Assembly (NCBI RefSeq): GCF_002093975.1 | Contig: NZ_KZ084327.1 | Span: forward strand, 99,977-163,976 | From: Thermoactinospora rubra | Lineage (GTDB): Bacteria; Actinomycetota; Actinomycetes; Streptosporangiales; Streptosporangiaceae | Direction: 5' to 3' | Length of the DNA stretch: 64,000 nucleotides | Shown here: positions 63,267-64,000 of the stretch, one piece after another | Layout of the letters: each line of letters starts with the position of its first letter | Numbering within the stretch: the first letter of the stretch is position 1 | Notes under the pieces: model-generated | The model's input: only the letters and a program-made list of their open reading frames with translations | Told to the model about the DNA's origin: nothing | The model's database searches: none | Made by a program: the position numbers and the translations under genes

Positions 63267-64000
63267 TCAGCGGACGCTGGAGCTGCTCGCCGTCCAGGTG
63301 TTGCAGGCCGCCAGCGAGCCGTTCCTGTACCCGCGGTCGTGCCAGCGCGCCAGGTTCGCCGAGGAGCCGTGGAGCTTGTCGGACTTGGCGGACGCGATCG
63401 CGCCCACCCACTCGTCCCACCCCAGCTCGCCGTTCAGCGAGTCGAAGGAGGCGGAGAAGAACACCCCGGCGAAGCAGTCGGCCTGCATCTCCAGGCGGCG
63501 GCTGAGCGCGTAGTAGGTGGGGGTGTTCTGCCCGGCCCGCCACACCATCCGGTTGTAGGTGTCGAGCATGCCCGACAGCTTCTGCGCGTGGTGGCCCATC
63601 TCGTGGGCGACCGTGCGCACGAAGGCCAGCCGGTAGGGGTTGCGCAGCTCCCGCTTGGTGATGTTGATGGCGAAGGTGCGCTGGTCCTGGCAGTAGTGCG
63701 CGCCGGTGTAGTAGATCTTCCCGCAGACCGAGTTGCCCGACGTGGTCAGCTGGATCTTGGGCTTGGTGTACTTCAGGCCGGCGGCCTTGAAGCGTGCGGC
63801 CCAGAAGCGGTTCACGCAGGAGGTCGCGGCCAGGTAGAAGCGCTTGAGCGACGCGCCGCTGCCGCGCTGGATCTGCGGCAGCGAGCACGCCAGCGAGGGC
63901 GTGGTGCCCGAGCGGTAGAGCCGGTTCTTGGCCAGGACGGCGGGCGGCGCCGCGCTGACCGCGCTCGCGGCGGCGGGGCTCGCGGAGACGGCGTCAGCGG
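63267..64000 (-). CDS. Neutral zinc metallopeptidase (YpfJ-like), 5' end cut off
   Basis: The reading runs off the right edge, so the N-terminus (expected signal peptide) is missing; 244 codons are visible. The zinc motif HEMGHH lies in FVRTVAHEMGHHAQ, and the third ligand Glu is in RLEMQADCFAGVFF. The segment FYLAATSCVNRFWAARFKAAG is typical of the actinobacterial subgroup. Several cysteines (CSL, SCVN, VCGK, YCQD, ADCF, ACNT) suggest disulfides in an extracellular protein. An Ala/Ser/Pro linker precedes the catalytic domain. Confidence 0.88.
   Translation of the reverse strand, partial: ADAVSASPAAASAVSAAPPAVLAKNRLYRSGTTPSLACSLPQIQRGSGASLKRFYLAATSCVNRFWAARFKAAGLKYTKPKIQLTTSGNSVCGKIYYTGAHYCQDQRTFAINITKRELRNPYRLAFVRTVAHEMGHHAQKLSGMLDTYNRMVWRAGQNTPTYYALSRRLEMQADCFAGVFFSASFDSLNGELGWDEWVGAIASAKSDKLHGSSANLARWHDRGYRNGSLAACNTWTASSSSVR

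Overview
This 64 kb window is chromosomal DNA from a high-GC actinomycete. GC is above 70%, third codon positions are nearly all G or C, GTG starts and 4-base stop/start overlaps are frequent, and many gene families are actinobacterial (SARP regulators, DUF4193, DUF3710, DUF3159, DUF4235, DUF1707, ECF42 sigma, bacterial Hen1/Pnkp). The gene set suggests a filamentous member of the Streptosporangiaceae type, but that assignment is inference. No rRNA, tRNA or CRISPR array was seen. Both ends cut through genes.

Region by region: 0-4.3 kb holds the tail of an inositol monophosphatase, a CutR/CutS two-component pair, a DUF4193 zinc protein and a membrane protein. 4.4-11 kb is accessory: a secreted protein, a DUF5937/ArsR-type regulator, a 994-residue SARP regulator, and an MFS exporter followed 2 bases later by an unannotated 28-codon gene. 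That gene encodes a tryptophan repeat peptide with hexapeptide units [AL]P[IV]EW[NQH]. Two GTCATAG direct repeats with the 11-bp period of SARP boxes lie about 50 bp upstream of the secreted-protein gene and the exporter gene, so one regulon is likely. 11-21 kb is a phenylacetate (paa) catabolic cluster: tetR, paaK and paaI on one strand, and paaN, thiolase, enoyl-CoA hydratase, paaH and paaABCDE on the other. A PaaR-like operator sits over the divergent promoter. 21-31 kb carries otsA, DUF4235, valS, an ArsR/MFS divergent pair with a clear operator, a secreted DUF6351 protein, an AI-2E-family permease and a thioesterase.

31-42 kb is an actinobacterial core block (dut, DUF3710, OB-fold protein, DUF3159, Ser/Thr kinase, two TrkA/RCK proteins, an APC/KUP-like permease, a TRAM RNA methyltransferase). 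Its order resembles the dut-ceoBC region of mycobacteria. Beside it are a GH18-like protein without its catalytic acid and an F420-type oxidoreductase. 42.3-43.7 kb is a complete IS605-superfamily element carrying only tnpB. Its insertion point can be read to the base, because removing it rejoins a broken minus-strand gene in frame.

44-50 kb has a haloacetate-dehalogenase-like hydrolase, three DnaA-box-like 9-mers, the Hen1-Pnkp RNA repair operon, a decayed sugar transporter tail and a Mug-type glycosylase. 50-54.8 kb has PadR/DUF1707 and CGNR/MFS regulator-target pairs with visible operators, and a membrane hydrolase. 54.8-59.3 kb has acnA with a DtxR/IdeR-like iron box, then a lower-GC HigBA-type toxin-antitoxin operon with a third gene. 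59.7-64 kb has a GerMN lipoprotein-like protein, an ECF42 sigma factor with its DGPF partner, a TauE/SafE permease and a secreted zinc metallopeptidase that runs off the end.
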